Below, one piece after another: positions 12,120 through 25,290 of a stretch of DNA of 64,000 bases. This DNA is from Rallus limicola (lineage: Eukaryota; Chordata; Aves; Gruiformes; Rallidae), in the NCBI GenBank assembly GCA_022605955.1, contig JAKCOZ010000014.1, forward strand, positions 13,398,001-13,462,000, in the 5' to 3' direction. How positions within the stretch are numbered: position 1 is the first letter of the stretch; every line of letters starts with the position of its first letter. The position numbers and the translations under genes were made by a program. The notes beneath the pieces were generated by a model. That model was not told where the DNA came from, did not search any database, and was given only the letters and a program-made list of their open reading frames with translations.

Positions 12120-13230
12120 GCTAGGGATGGAGGGATGGCCTAAGCCATCATAAAGGCTCAACATTGACAGGTGACTCAGAGCTGGATCTCAGCTTCACCT
12201 CCCACGGCTCTGATTTCATGGTGTAAAAGGTTCAGTGGCAACACTGGGGTGATGAGCTGCAGCCTCCCTGGGCTGCTGCTCCTCTGCCACCCTTGCAGCT
12301 CCTGGGACAGCTCAGACTTGTCTACACCTGGATGGCAGGGTCCTGTCCTCCCCTTCCCCAGAGACCACCCGGGGAGTCAGTTTTGGGGGGAAGGAGCCAG
12401 CCCCGGCTGCAGCCCGGTGTTCTGGCAGATGGCGCAGCCAGGGCTGGCCGTCGCCCCAACTCTCCTTCATCCAAGCACACTGCTGGGCTTCAGATGCGCC
12501 AGGCAAAGGGACCCGTGGCCGGCTTGGCCTCCCTCTGCAGGTTCCCACGCATGCTAGTGGAGCCTGACAAACAACAGAGGATGCTCTGCTAGGGTGTCAG
12601 GAATAAAAAACCCCCAAACCAACAGCTCAATTACCCTCTGCAGGATTGCTTCAAGTTGGAAACAAAAGATGACAAACAAAACACACAACAGATCCCCCTC
12701 CAGGCCTGCGGGGCAATCAAGAGGAGGCTGACAATGGCAGGGCCCCTCCACCCGGTGCCAAGGACACTCACCCCCAAGGACAAGCACATGCTGCTGCCTT
12801 GCAGAGCCCCTGGCCGCCTGCCAACCCTTTTGTCTAGCACGTATGGAGCCCATCCTTGCTTGCAGACCGCTCTGGCTATGCCAAAGCTGTGTCTACCGCC
12901 GGCTTCCTTGCCAAGAGTTCAGCACCGCTCCCTGCTGCAATCTCAACTGTCTGGTGCCAGCTCCTGCCTGTACATCTCCTCCTCCTCCTCAGGGAGCGAC
13001 AATGCTTGCCCGAGATGGATGCAACACAGGGGTTAACAACTGGTACCCAGAAATGAGTCAGCAAGTCCCTTGCCCCCGCAGTTGTTACTTGGTTTCCAGA
13101 AATGCTGACCATTTCCAGATCACCCCAGTGTCTGATGAATACATCAAAAAAACAACTCCAAGCCTCGAAAGTGGGAGAGCACACAGCTAAAAGCCAGCAC
13201 TGCACTCGTCTGGCCAACACCTTGGAGGGA
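12120..13230. other. GC-rich block with overlapping chance reading frames
   Basis: GC and CpG content rise sharply compared with the flanks, most clearly at 12360-12560 where I count about eleven CpGs. Seven or more frames of 66-128 codons overlap in conflicting phases on both strands (for example 12171-12557 plus, 12312-12548 minus, 12656-13036 plus, 12876-13220 minus). None has a recognisable domain. Mutual overlap on both strands means most, and perhaps all, are caused by the scarcity of stop codons in GC-rich DNA. An unrecognised exon or a promoter-type CpG patch cannot be excluded. Confidence 0.5.
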
Positions 13231-16200
13231 TAGTATGGAACCCGAGATCACTTTCTGTCCAATGCCAATTTGACATGCAAAGGTCGTCAGTTGGATGCTA
13301 TTATGTCTATGCCATTAATTCACTGTGAAGTGCTGCAATAAACATACTGAGAAGTGCAACGCAAACCTCACTGTTTGCATTTGTTTGATGCTTGCAGTCC
13401 CCATCCTACTGGTACCTCTTTTTAAAAAAAGAAGCACAAGGATACTCATTTTTTGAGTAAATAGCAAAACCATTTCCTTTTCTCTCACCTATCTAGGAAG
13501 ATGTCAGGGCTGACAAGATTAGGAGGTTAAGGTTGGTCTGGCTGAGCGCTGGGCACTTGGGCACTTGTCCAAAGTGACACCCCAGTCTCTCACAGCTTCT
13601 AAGCAACACATGAAGACCAAAGAGAACATGATTTCTGTGAGCTGCTGCTGAGAGAGAGGCAGGAAACACTGCGGACAAATTTTCTCTGCATACATCAATG
13701 TTTCCACTTCCAGACCAGGAGGAAGTCCTCCACAGAAAGGCTTTGAATTGAAATGCTCGGTCAGTACATTCAGTTCATCAACATTTTTAGGACTTCAAAG
13801 AACAGAGTTAACAGCCCTTGTAGTATAGGCTTCAGATGAGGGACCCGGTACTTTTCACTTGATCATGAAGTGTTAGAAGCAAACATTTACACTCCTATGA
13901 TTTCCTAGGAATCTAAGCTCTGGTTTAGACACAAATGCAAATACAAGATAAACAACCCAGACTTGGAAATGAGCATTTTGGTCCGTTAGGGTCTACATAT
14001 CACAATCAGTGTCTGCTGACTTTCAGTGTTGTCAGCCTGTACAGATTATCACAAATCTCACAAACGTGGCACCTCTCCTGAGGTCCTATATCCTAACATC
14101 ATGTTCCTGGAACAAAACAAGCAGATCCATATATGCTAATTAAACAGTCCCCCCCAGAATGTTTCTAAGAATGTAGTGCTTGACCCTTGGCTTCTGTGCC
14201 TTTCATTTTACAAAACTTTATCAATAGCAAAGACTCAATGCTGATTGGAACAGTAATTGACATTTAGGGGGGGAGGAAGAAGAAAATAATCTAAATTTGT
14301 TTTATTTCAAAGATCTCTGTAACTGCCTTCCCCATTTTATAAAAAATTATAAAATTTATCAAGTATAAATTTTAACTTTTCATTTAAATAATAGTATACC
14401 TTTAGGAAAAAAGATCATAATATATACAACGAAAAGGCATGGTGCATTTACATGAACATAAAGGAAACATTCCTCAAAAAGCACTGTAGGTTTCTGTGTA
14501 ACTTCTTGGTGCACGTGGGCTTTTTTTAAAAATAAATTCTTTTTTGCTGTTGAACTCTTTTCCCCAGTTTGTCCATTTCTCCTTGTCAACTGTCATTCTG
14601 AGAACTAGTCAACCCACATTACACCTGATCATTCATTTAACATAACCTGTCTCTAAGCCATTACAATTTAAATCCTGCTTATTAAAACTGATTCAAAATG
14701 ATCATTTTCACTTTGGCTCACCCATTCACATAAATTTCATTTCTGCAATAGTAAGTTCAAACAGTCCACACTTGCAGCTCGTGACTAATTCTTAATTTAC
14801 TTTTAGCACCAATTAAAAAAAAAAGCCAAAAAAAAAAAAGCCCACTAGTTTATTCAGCCAAGTCTCCATTAGTCATCATGAACCATGTAACTAACAAACA
14901 GGTTTTCATTTCATATACTCATTGGCTGTTCAGGGTGAGGGTGGAGGTATGTGGGCTACAAGTGGGAGAAAAGAGGTTACTGAGGTTAAAAAGAGGAACA
15001 TATGACTGTGTACGCCCCTGGTACTTCTGCCGCTTATTCCTTCTTTACTTTGCATCTTGTACTGTTACGCACACAGCCAGCCTTCTCACCCAAAGATCAG
15101 TTTGGTAGCAAGTTTTTCTGCACGGTTTAGCTAATGCATGTGGTTGTGCACGTGGTTTTGTTTCGGCATGTGCCAATCCAACATAAAATGTGGCACTTGC
15201 CTGTATTTTCCCCCAACATTCAGCTAACGGGCTTAGATAGACAATGGGATGTGTGTTACTAGAGGCTCCCCTAAATTTGTGTTGAATTCACTTATGTCTA
15301 ATACACACGCACGAAGGTAAAGGCACCCCAACACGTACAGCTACCTATATTAAAGACATGGCTCTTCCCCCCGTGTTCTCCCCGGAACACTGTCAGTATG
15401 GAGAACTCTGCACTGCTGAGAAATTACGCTGACACCAGAGACTTAACGCCCCAGATTGTCTGAGCTCTGCACGGTCTGAGAACCAGCAAACAAAAGTAAG
15501 ACAAATCGAGGCAGGCTCAAAGGCATCCTGACAGTTCTGTCGTCTTCCTACAATAAAGCAGTCACAGTTTTCAATCTGCCACATGCCTCTGCCACTGCCC
15601 AAAAGCCCTGATGTCACTTTTGTGGAAAATCTCTGAGCAAGATACTCATCATGCTCCTGCAACCTCAGTGTCACCTGCTGGGGGTATTCCAGCTGTCAGC
15701 AGGGACACTACGATCTGGATTCAGTGCTTTCCTCAGAACCTTTGCATGAAGGGGCTCCATGTGATGCTGAGTTGCTCCCCTCTACCAGGCAGATCAGATG
15801 GTGGCTGCCACTACATAAGCCAAAGGAGACACAAGTCAGGGCTGTCTGTCACAGCAGGGACAACCAATTTGTGTAGGCTGGGAGGATGGTTTTATTCCAA
15901 AATCATCTGAAATTCACGCAGCACTATCTCTGATCAGCACTGGAAGGTGCCTGCAGGCACCACCCTACCTCAAAACACACAGTGATACCTCCACAAGATC
16001 TGCCCACAGATGGGGTAACACACCCAGAGAAACCTGTGGGAGGCACTGAGTTCAAAGGGCTGCCCCCATGGAAATCTCCACCTCTGCTGGAAAGAAGGGG
16101 CAGTGGCTGTCTTTTCCTCTTCCCCCCTTCTTCATACTTCTCCTGCTCAGCTCTAGTGAATTCTATTCATTCTCTATTTATAATCAGAAAGTGGAAAGCA

Positions 16201-19200
16201 CTTACTGCCTTCCTGGTTGTTCATACTCTAAAACAACACTTAAAAGAATGGAGAAACACCCAAAGTCTAGGCCATTTCAAAACCAGATTAAATGGCAGTC
16301 CTAGTTACTACACCTGTCCCTGAATCCCCCCAATAATGTTTGTGGTTTTGCATCACATTTTCCTATGCTGAAAAAAACCTACATTAAAATTATCTCTTTT
16401 GTTGCCAGTTGAAGAACCCGCAAATGGGCAAATCTGACTAACTGGTTAAGCAGAGAAAACAATGGAAATGTGTATGCACCAAAGGCTGTCAACAGCCCCC
16501 CAGAAATCATTGGAAAGACAGAAAAAAAATTCTTTAAGCTCTTGTAACGACAAAATCTCAAAACCAAACAAATAACAAACAGAAATGGGAGCTAAGTGTT
16601 GACTGAGCCTCGTTAGTAGTTTAGGGAAGAAAGCAGTCCCAGCCTTTCCCTGTGCTGCCCTGGTCCAACCCTGGAACTATCCTGTGGCTTTCTGGGAGTT
16701 TGCCCCTGCAACCCACCCACCAGTAAAACTGCAACTGATTCCAGAGACCTCCTGAATAAGGTATCATCAGATGCTGCATGGTATTTTAGGATGGTTACTA
16801 GGAATCCGTCCTTCTGCCTCATGTTCCCCCCCCCTTTAATCATTGTTAATAAAATTTGACTGAAATTCTGTCCTGACATTCAGATACTGGTACCTGTAGT
16901 AACTCTATTTTTATGATTATTTTTTAAATCCCCTTTTTAGGCTCTTACCTAGAATAGGTTATGAATTTCCTGGCTTCTGTGGGTTAGGTAAGAAACTCAA
17001 TGCTACTATTTTGATACAAACATTTTTGTGGTCATATTTATCATAGCTGCGTTAAAGTTGACAGGAAATGGCATTTTTATATTCGCCTATTGGCTCAGGG
17101 TGCATATCCACAACTACAGTTTAGAACTGAACGATAAACTGATGGGAAACCAATGAAGGCCAATTTAGACAGAAGGAACTGGTGGGTGATATGCTGGTGG
17201 TCCAGGTATAAACCATACTGAGAAAATACAGTGCTGCTTTGCATTCAGACATTTGTATGAAGTCAGAACCAGCTACAAAAGCCTTGGTTACCAAACTGGG
17301 GTTGGTTTTATGCTCAAGGAAGGAAGGAGGCTTCAGAAGGGAGACCTCCACAAGAGGCAGAGGGCTTGCCCTCTCTTTCATTTTTTTCTTCTCATGTAAC
17401 TGTCACAGCTAACACTGGTTTGTGTCACAGCAATTCTAAGATTAAGACATAGCTGCTGGAAATCCACGGGGAGAGCAATCCAACCTTGGGGGTCAGATAA
17501 TACCCATTTATACATTAATTTTCTGGGGAAATTCACACGTCCACATGCAGCAAAGTTGGGTACAAGACATGTGTGAGACATTCTGCAGCTCTGAAGTTGG
17601 AAAGGAGAGAAGACTTCGGGTAACACCACAGGTCTCTTCTATCTCTCAGATAGGGAGATAGTGTAAAGGATACTGAAAAATAGCTATAGTTTGGGTGGGT
17701 ATGGAGGTGGGTCTCAAGTCACAACATTTTTAACAGAATCTGTGGGAAATGGTGCTGCCCACCTTGCACTAAACTCTGACCCCAACGAGATACTGGCCTC
17801 ACCTCAGCAACAAAATGTATTTCTCTGAGTTTGTTCTCTATGGACTCTAGCATGATGATTAACCTCAAAGACAAACATAATCTGACACAACACCCTTGGA
17901 GGTTTATCTCCTTTGTACTATGTTCAACCACAATTCACTCATTCTTCCTCCGATATAGTACAGCTATGGGACCTCAGGAACTGCCTGTCCCTTCTTGCTC
18001 GGGTAAGCAGGGGTGCAAGGGGCACCTCGGTCTGTGGTGGAGTGCTGCTCCTCGTTCATCCCTTTCTGAGCTGAAATTCCCCTTTCTGAATTTAGAAGTC
18101 TTGCTCTACTGTAGAGGCTTCACATAGTCCTTTATAGGTTTTATTTGGGTTGATACCTTGTGTTCACAAGGTCGAAAGACTTGCCAGGGCCACATAGCTC
18201 CTCTGTGATCTCCCCTTAAGTTGCTTGAAAAACCTGCTGTGAAACTTGAAGCTCACTTTCTATAAGGGACGTGTCTATTTCTAGCAATAAAAGGTAATAC
18301 TGAGTATTAGTCTCAGCGGGTAGGACTGTTAGAAGCAAGGTTTCCATTTGTGTATGCCGTGCATTTGGCAGCACTTTATGTACCATCAATTTCGGTTCCC
18401 CCACCGTGGCCTCTCCATCAGGTTTGCCCACCCTTCGTGTGGCTTCACACAGCAACAGAGGAGAAAAATCTATATTAAAAATAGGAAAATGTGACTGTCA
18501 AACTCCCAACATTGACAGGTGAAACTCAGAATACAAAAGCAATCTCCAAGACCACATAGAACTCAATTTTGCAATGACTGCCTTCAAATCTTCATTTTCC
18601 CTATAAAACCCCTTTGTTAAAGGAAACCTGGGGTATCCCAGGAGTGTTTCACATTCTAACCAATTAGTGCGATTTGATAGGCACATCATGACCACAGTTA
18701 AAAGGACCCCCAGGGAACAGATTCCTCTCTGAGAACTATGACAGACATTGGGCAGCAGATTTAACTTGGATAGCCAGGGCTGGTTTTGTTCCAATAGTCT
18801 ACTCTACACCAGTGTTTGTTGAGGTCCTCAAAATACAGTCACCTGATCCACTTACGAGCTAGCTCCTGAAGCACCATTTTGGCCTACTAAAGTAACTGCA
18901 CATCAGCTGTGGTTGGCCTACTGTGGTAGTGCTGCTGCTACATGAGAAAAGTCGGATATTCCTAGGTAGATGCAGAAACATCCATCAGAAATGCAAGCTA
19001 CATGTCTGGGGGAACTAATCACTTTAGGGACAGGCTAGAAACTCAGAAATACTGTTCCAAAACTCTCCTCAACCACCTGAGCTGACATACTGTTTGTAAG
19101 GCAACATGATGAACCAGACTGGGCTGCAGGAAAAAGTATTAAAATTGCTGTATCAGGACCTTATCCAGTTAAACTGTGTTCCTGGACACAAAGCCACAGC

Positions 19201-19680
19201 AGCACAATCCCAAGCAAGGCACAGGAGTGGCAACAAGGTGGAGGTGGGGACAGCTTCCATGTCCCTGTTGCTGAAGGTGCAGGCTGTCCTTGGCAATGCA
19301 GCTAGACACTACAGCAGCTTCAGTGTGACCTGAAGCAGTGCAAGTGGATCAGAAAATGCAGCAACATTTTAACACCCAGAAATAGAAAGCCAGTCAGAAT
19401 ATATATATTTCTTTTTCCTCTTATCACAGGGTGCCGATTTGTAGACAATAAACATTTCCTGGAGATCTGCTGGCTTGGTAAAACTTTCTACTCTTTCATT
19501 GCTAAAAAAGCTAAAAAATCTTCAGCAATTTCTGCTATAAGCAGGTATATATCCATTAGCTATAAATTAAGTTAAGCAGATTCTGCTTGCCTTCTTGCAA
19601 GGATCAATCTTGTTATTATCTTTTCCATTTCACTCTAGCGGTGGCCATTGTAGAAAAGTCATTAACTTTTGTGTTGGTGA
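13230..19680. other. Unique non-coding sequence
   Basis: No frame exceeds 113 codons and none is recognisable. The region is locally AT-rich, for example 14330-14400. It includes two adjacent A runs (14815-14824 and 14828-14839), separated by GCC, and a C run near 16827. A short MIR-like word at 18170-18200 was considered and not accepted. No gene or RNA is recognised. Confidence 0.6.
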
Positions 19681-19689
19681 TTTTAAGTC

Positions 19690-19935
19690 TTTGAGTCTTT
19701 GATGCCATTTTGTGTCTGAAGAAAGAAATCCATCTGCTCTTTTTTGATCCGGAGCTTACCTTTGTTTCTCACATTTCCTGTCTTTGTAAATCTGCTTATT
19801 AACACTTTCACTATATTGCCCTATATTCAACACTGTCTCAGTCACACTTCTGCTGAAAGTCTTATTCACACTTTTGTCTTCTCCAGGCTTGATTATTGTA
19901 ATTTTCCATCTCCATGGCCTTTGCCAGGAGTTTGC
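19690..19935 (+). pseudogene. Fossil of an L2-clade LINE reverse transcriptase
   Basis: Two frames carry successive pieces of the C-terminal part of a LINE reverse transcriptase. From 19746 the DNA reads DPELTFVSHISCLCKSAY and then a stop. In the next register, at 19882-19902, it reads SRLDYCN, preceded by an AESLIHTF stretch. The order D..L.F..HI...CKSA, then about 30 residues, then SRLDYCN is the known signature of the L2 group. CR1 differs at the equivalent place, with an LEYCVQFW-type motif. The frameshift and stop show a dead copy. Birds keep only old, degraded L2 remnants, so this is probably an ancient insertion. No 5' part and no 3' tail were recognised. Confidence 0.65.
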
Positions 19936-19949
19936 TTTCTTTAGAAGGC

Positions 19950-22600
19950 ACAAGAAAGATCATAAAATAAGAACAACTCACACTTTGTGTTGTAAAGAAC
20001 AGGAAGAAAAAGATGATTAAGAAGTTATGAACACAAGTCCTCAGCCTGCACTAAGGGCCTGTGCCATTGGCTCCTCAAGGCACAGCAGTGGGCAGCGCCA
20101 CAGCCAAGATAAGCGGCATACTTTCACTTCTATTTGGAGCTAACCCCTGGAAACAAAATTTGCCCATTTCTCACTGGCCAGCTCAAACACACAACACTTA
20201 TTCATCATTAAACACCTTTTGTGCTGATCAATACACCAATGCAGTGGATCACACCGTGGTACCGATGAAGCTGAAGTATTTTGATCACTGAAACAGTACC
20301 TAGTGTGTCTAAAATGGCGGGAGAGGCCAGACACATGATATGCAGTTAGCATCCGGAGCAACACAGTGCCTACAGGGATGTGGGTCTGCATACAGCTGCA
20401 TACCCTGTGATGCCCCAGGTTGTAATGGCACATTCCCATCAGAGCAGAAGGCAATTCTTAGGTGTCACTGTGAGGAAAATGACCAGGAATGAGTCTATCC
20501 ATCGTCACAGCAAATTGTAATACATCTATAAATCAAACAGACTTAACATCGATTTCCACATATGGTCTAATATTCTTAGGGTCTTTCAGTGGTCGCAGCT
20601 ACACAAACAGGGCCAGGGTAAATCTCTGTCTTTTGCCAGACAGAGTTGATTCAGTAGTTTCAATTTCCGAGCAGTACATAAGAATTTACACTCAGTTCTG
20701 GCAGATGTACAGAGGGACATGGGCCAAATCACATCCTCAAGTAAATGTATGTATTAGGCCTTTTCACACAGACGTAACCAAGCTGGCATACACCTGTCTG
20801 CACATGGTCCTGCACTGAGAATAAGTTAAAGTGAGGCTATTCATCCACCTGACAAGTATTTGCTATAGATTATTTAGAGATTTTAAGGCTATCTTATCAC
20901 ACAAACTGACTTTCTGTATAATATTGCTCAGAGTTCCACAGCGTTACACTTAAATTGACCCCAGGAACATGCATTTGACAAAATAAATCTTCTAAAGAGA
21001 CATTTGACCTTGGTGTGAAGACACCAAGAAACTGAAAGTCCACAACTGCTACTGGTGGTTTCCACCAATCATTTATCCTCTTTGCAATTCAACCAACCAA
21101 CCAACGCATCTTATTTCTAGTGTGAATGTGCTTGGCTTTCCTTTTCAGTCATTGAATCTTTTTATTTGTTTGTTAGGTCAAAGACTTCTATATATAGACA
21201 CACAGTGTAACACAGTAGCTTTTGATTTTACTTTTGATAAAATATTGATTTAAAACAGCTTCACTGGAAGGTGCTTTCTCTAGCCTCTTTTGTATTTTCC
21301 CCATGTAGACAGCAGAATGATGTACAGTATTTTAGTGTGGGGTATGCTCGCACTGTATTTGGAGGTAACATTGCTTCTCATCAACTTCCTTTCAACCTGA
21401 AATATCCCCTCCTTAAGGCAGGGCCTGTACAACCTTTCAGATCTTTCTAACTACATCTTCTAAAATTAATATCTGGATTTAAACCAGAATAATTCCCTCT
21501 GAATATAAACCTTTGACTTACAGACCCATAAATAATGTGATATACATGACATGGACATATGAAATAGTGAACCCATGCTATAGCGTAGATTTAAAGATCA
21601 TCAGCCAGTCCATACCATTACTCCATGGTAAATTCAAAGGACACTGGGGTACATGGCACACTGCTGGAAGTACTGGCTGTGATCCCACATTGGCCACATG
21701 ATAGACAGTACTTGATCTGGCATAAAGCCTCTAAGTGTGAAGTTACTTTCACTACATTTTTTTTTTTAAATAAATTAAACCTTGCAGTGTGAACACAACA
21801 TGGATGTCATAGTAGGAGCCCTCTGAGTGGATTTACTGTCCTTTGGAATAGAAGTCTAATAAAGACAGACTCATTAACAGGCTTTGATTAACACAGTTCT
21901 CAAAAAGAAAACCAACCTCAAAAATGCAGTTCACACTTGTCAGAGAAACCATATCAGAAGCATGTTCAGACATAACATAAACCAAAATAAATCATCTTTA
22001 CCAAGAGAGGAACACAAGGAACCCCAAAGATTCTCCTCTGGATCCTTTGTCTCCTAAACTCAGCAAAGAACTGACATGACACTGCTTTCAGTAGATGAAT
22101 CAGGTGGCCATAGAGTAGTTTTGGTTTCCCTTTTATGTTTCTCATGTCTTTAGTATAACTGTTTGGATTTGGCTTTTTGTTGCACTATCCTGTGTGACAG
22201 AAGATGCTTTAGGTCATTAAGGACACAATTCAGGGTTTTCACAAGTGTTATTAATGTATTTTGGTTGCAGAACTAAACAAGTCTAGTGCTCTATTGTCAT
22301 CCCTTGTGCAGCCTTATCAACACAGAGAAACCTCTGACCTGAGCTTAGCTATATTTCTGTTTTTTCCACTCAAAAACTTAAAGCTTGCTTTTGTTTTCCC
22401 CACACCAGTTAACAACCTGCTCGCTTTGCAGTAAAGCCTCCACTGACCCACAGGAATGCTAGCAGTCCTCTAGTGCCTTCCCACCACTTTCCATGTGTGT
22501 CAACACCAGACATTCTACAGCAATTTGGCAGCACTGTCTTGCAGAGCAGACCAGGTTCCTGCAGGTCCAGGAAGCACAGGATAAGTCCCACAGGGCCAAA
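19950..22600. other. Unique non-coding sequence
   Basis: No recognisable gene or element. Frames are 109 codons or shorter and overlap in conflicting phases. There is a short CCAA run near 21098 and a T run near 21757-21768. Confidence 0.6.
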
Positions 22601-22604
22601 CAGG

Positions 22605-22745
22605 TCACAGAATCACAGAAAATCACAGAATGACTAGGTTGGAAAAGACTTTTAAGATCATCACTGTACCAGCCTTCTACTAGACCAATCTCTATGTACC
22701 TGTCTTTTAAACACATCCAGGGATGGTGACTCAATCAACAATGGT
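22605..22745 (-). mobile_element. CR1 LINE, truncated 3' end
   Basis: Read on the minus strand, this is the last part of a CR1 element. On the plus strand it starts with repeated TCACAGAATCACAGAA-type words, which are the inverted 3' octamer tail. Next come GGTTGGAAAAGACTTTTAAG and CCAGGGATGGTGACTCAA, both characteristic of the CR1 3' region. Only about 140 bp are recognisable, so the copy is heavily 5'-truncated, as is usual for CR1. It belongs to the same broad sequence type as the copy at 54.4-55.6 kb (GACTTGATGATTTTAAAGG type) and is more diverged. Confidence 0.88.
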
Positions 22746-22769
22746 CCCTTGCAACACCAGGGAGGAGCA

Positions 22770-25080
22770 AATTGTTTGTCTGGGGTTTTTTTAGTGTCAC
22801 TGCTCATATATGAGTAATGTTGAACTCAGTGCCCAGATTAAGGTCATGGCTGCCCACGTTTAGCTCCACTATGAAGCTACACCTGGGACAACCAGGAGGT
22901 TGTTTATAGGTAAATGAAAAACATATTGTTTATAAACATTACCTAGAATGTCAAAAATGGTTTCCACTTAGTATTACCATTAAATTGCTTCCGTTAAGGA
23001 TGCAATCAAAAATGCTCTGTCAAAGGTGCATCTGGAGGCCTATTTCCTTTCAGTGTGCACTGAAACAAAAATAGAGTCTGCATGAAGTGCTGTTGCCTAG
23101 AGGGATCAAGAGAAGTGAAAAGTCATTGAAGCTTACATATTTTAGCCTGCCTCTTCTTCCTTAGTATCAATATAGAGATGAATTTGCTGTCTCATTGGCT
23201 GCTGTTCTGATCATTGGCATGTTAGAAAAATCTCTGTTTAATAAGAGAGAAAATCCTGTGTATTAAATGTAATTGCACCATCTTACTAGCCCGTGTCTTA
23301 GCTGACACCTAAAGTTACAGTTGCTGGAAATATATTATACAAGTAAGTAGACATGTACTGCCCAATTTTCACTTTTCTTTCTTCCTTCACTCCCTCCCTT
23401 TATTTACTTCCTGCTTTCCCTTAGATTTTCTGTATAATCAGCTCAAGAAACAACCTTAAAATATTTCAGGTCATCCTCATCATGATTTTGCTCCATTTAT
23501 AAGGAGCTTTCCTAATTTATGCCATTATTTCCATAGTGAGCTCCTTTCTTCTTTGATTTTGCGTAGGGATCTCACACAGCAATGAAACTAGTCTTGTGGA
23601 AGATGAAAATTACATCAAGGGCTACACCAATATATAATACTGTAACACCTGGGGTTTTAGGTTTTTTTGTTTTTCTTTTAATGGAGTGACTACAAACTAC
23701 TGAAAGCAATTCACCATGTATCCACAGTGATTCAGAGCCATTTTTAACGCCTAGTTCAAGATTCCACAAAGTGAAAATGAAATTAAAAACTTTTGATAGC
23801 AGATGGACTGTAGTTTAGCTAAGACTAAGAAAACTAACCAAACAAGAAGTGGGAATTGTTGAATTAGACTACCTTGAAACTGAGGGAGCTTCACAGAACG
23901 TGGTGGAGGCGTGAGACAGTGCATAGCACACAGCTTCATTTCTTTTTTTTCTTTCTTTTTTTTTTCTCCCTCTCATATTGGTAATGTCAGGTCAAATCCT
24001 CTCTCTCTCACTGTTCTGTTTTTCCTGCCACCCTATTTTTGTTAATGATTAATGAATTTTAAAGCAGCTTCACACAATCAACAATGTGTTTATAATTCCC
24101 AACCTGTAACAGAGTATTTTAGGATTCATGGAGGAGGGAGGAATTAACAAACAAATAATCAAATATTTCAAGGTGTTTTCTTTCACTATCCCTGAATCCT
24201 GAGCTGAGAATGTCTTGGCTGGGATTTGAAAAATGATCAAGGTATAACAGTGATTTAAACTGTCAAAAAGGAAATAACACCGTTGATGTCTAAGGCAAGA
24301 TTGTGGCATTTAACACCACTGCTCTGTGGCAAAGAATGTTTCTGAGGAAAAAATAATTATGCAATGAAAAAAATTAAATTATATAGCAAAATGTTTACAT
24401 GACTTCGAGGATCTCATTGAAATACTTCATATATTCAGTAGAGAGATACATGCCACTCCAGAACCAATGTTTCAGATATTAGGGGAAATGACTCCTTTCA
24501 TCACGCACAGGGGGTTCCTACTGCAACTAAATTCTTCCATCTTTTGCCTAAAATTAGGTGAGCTGAAGTTTACTTTTAGTGAATAAAGCAATACACAGAC
24601 TGAAGATAGTTCCTTCTTTTCAGGCCAAGTTCCAGGTGATTTGAGTTTGAATGTAGCCTGTGCTTCAGTTCTGCCTCTTCATTAAGTGAGCCTGTTGCTT
24701 TCCCTCTCTACACTTTGTCAGGTGTTGTAAGGCTAAGGTGCATTTACAACAATGGTAAGGCTTTCCTTGGTACCTAGAAAAAATGTTCCAGGCTGTGCAG
24801 GAAAAGCATAAATGAGGCATCCCTTGCAAAAACTGGGTGTATTTGCTGATCAGTTTGGTTTTGTTCACATTGCTACAAAATCTGCCTCCTATTTCCCTAT
24901 CATCTGTTTCAGGCTAGATCCCTTTCTGTGGAAGTTCTGCATTTTAATGAGACTTTGTACTGAGGACTTGGGAGAAATGACACCATCAGGTTGGTACTGG
25001 ATGGTCACAACCAGATCTATAGGCAGAGTTCCACAGGAGCATGTACAAGTTTATCAAATGTCTCTAAAGATATTAGCAGG
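22770..25080. other. Unique non-coding sequence
   Basis: No gene is recognised. It includes pyrimidine-rich stretches at about 23375-23425 and 23940-23970. All open frames are short and without motifs. Confidence 0.6.
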
Positions 25081-25088
25081 TCTTATTT

Positions 25089-25127
25089 GTAAAATAACTG
25101 CTCTACGTGTTATTTTACGTGTTATTT
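25089..25127. repeat. Inverted repeat overlapping a 12-bp tandem duplication
   Basis: GTAAAATAAC (25089-25098) is exactly complementary to GTTATTTTAC (25109-25118) across a 10-nt loop. The right arm also lies inside a perfect 12-bp tandem duplication, TACGTGTTATTT at 25104-25115 and 25116-25127. Combined inverted and direct repetition in under 40 bp suggests a replication-slippage or template-switch history. Confidence 0.85.
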
Positions 25128-25139
25128 TTCCCTGGTTCA

Positions 25140-25290
25140 CATAGGTGAAGAGGCAAGCCCAGCCCAGAAGAGATTTCAGTCCAAATGAAGAGAGAACTGA
25201 AGTACAAAGATGTGACTTGCCCAAAGACACAAAACCTCTCAGAGATCAAGACAGTGAAGCCAAATCTTCAGAGTTCTTGTTGAGTGTTAT
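25140..25290 (-). mobile_element. Possible MIR-type SINE relic
   Basis: The word TGACTTGCCCAAAGACAC at 25213-25230 resembles the conserved core of MIR SINEs read in reverse, where GTGACTTGCCCAAGGTCAC is followed by a poorly conserved stretch. The sequence after it (CAGTGAAGCCAAATCTTCAG) could continue the match with substitutions. MIRs are ancient in amniotes and survive in birds as degraded fragments. Only one short word is convincing, so the boundaries are guesses. A chance match or an unrelated conserved element is possible. Confidence 0.3.

Noticed and set aside
12171..13220. Cluster of 66-128-codon frames on both strands
   Set aside because: Many mutually incompatible frames in GC-rich DNA are expected because stop codons are AT-rich. 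No frame shows a family signature.
18165..18205. GACTTGCCAGGGCCACATAGCT, similar to the MIR core in reverse
   Set aside because: Several mismatches and a gap in a short word, with no supporting similarity on either side. Weaker than the 25.2 kb candidate.
23375..23425. Pyrimidine tract followed by AG as a splice acceptor
   Set aside because: No open frame with a matching donor follows. Pyrimidine-rich tracts are common in this window.
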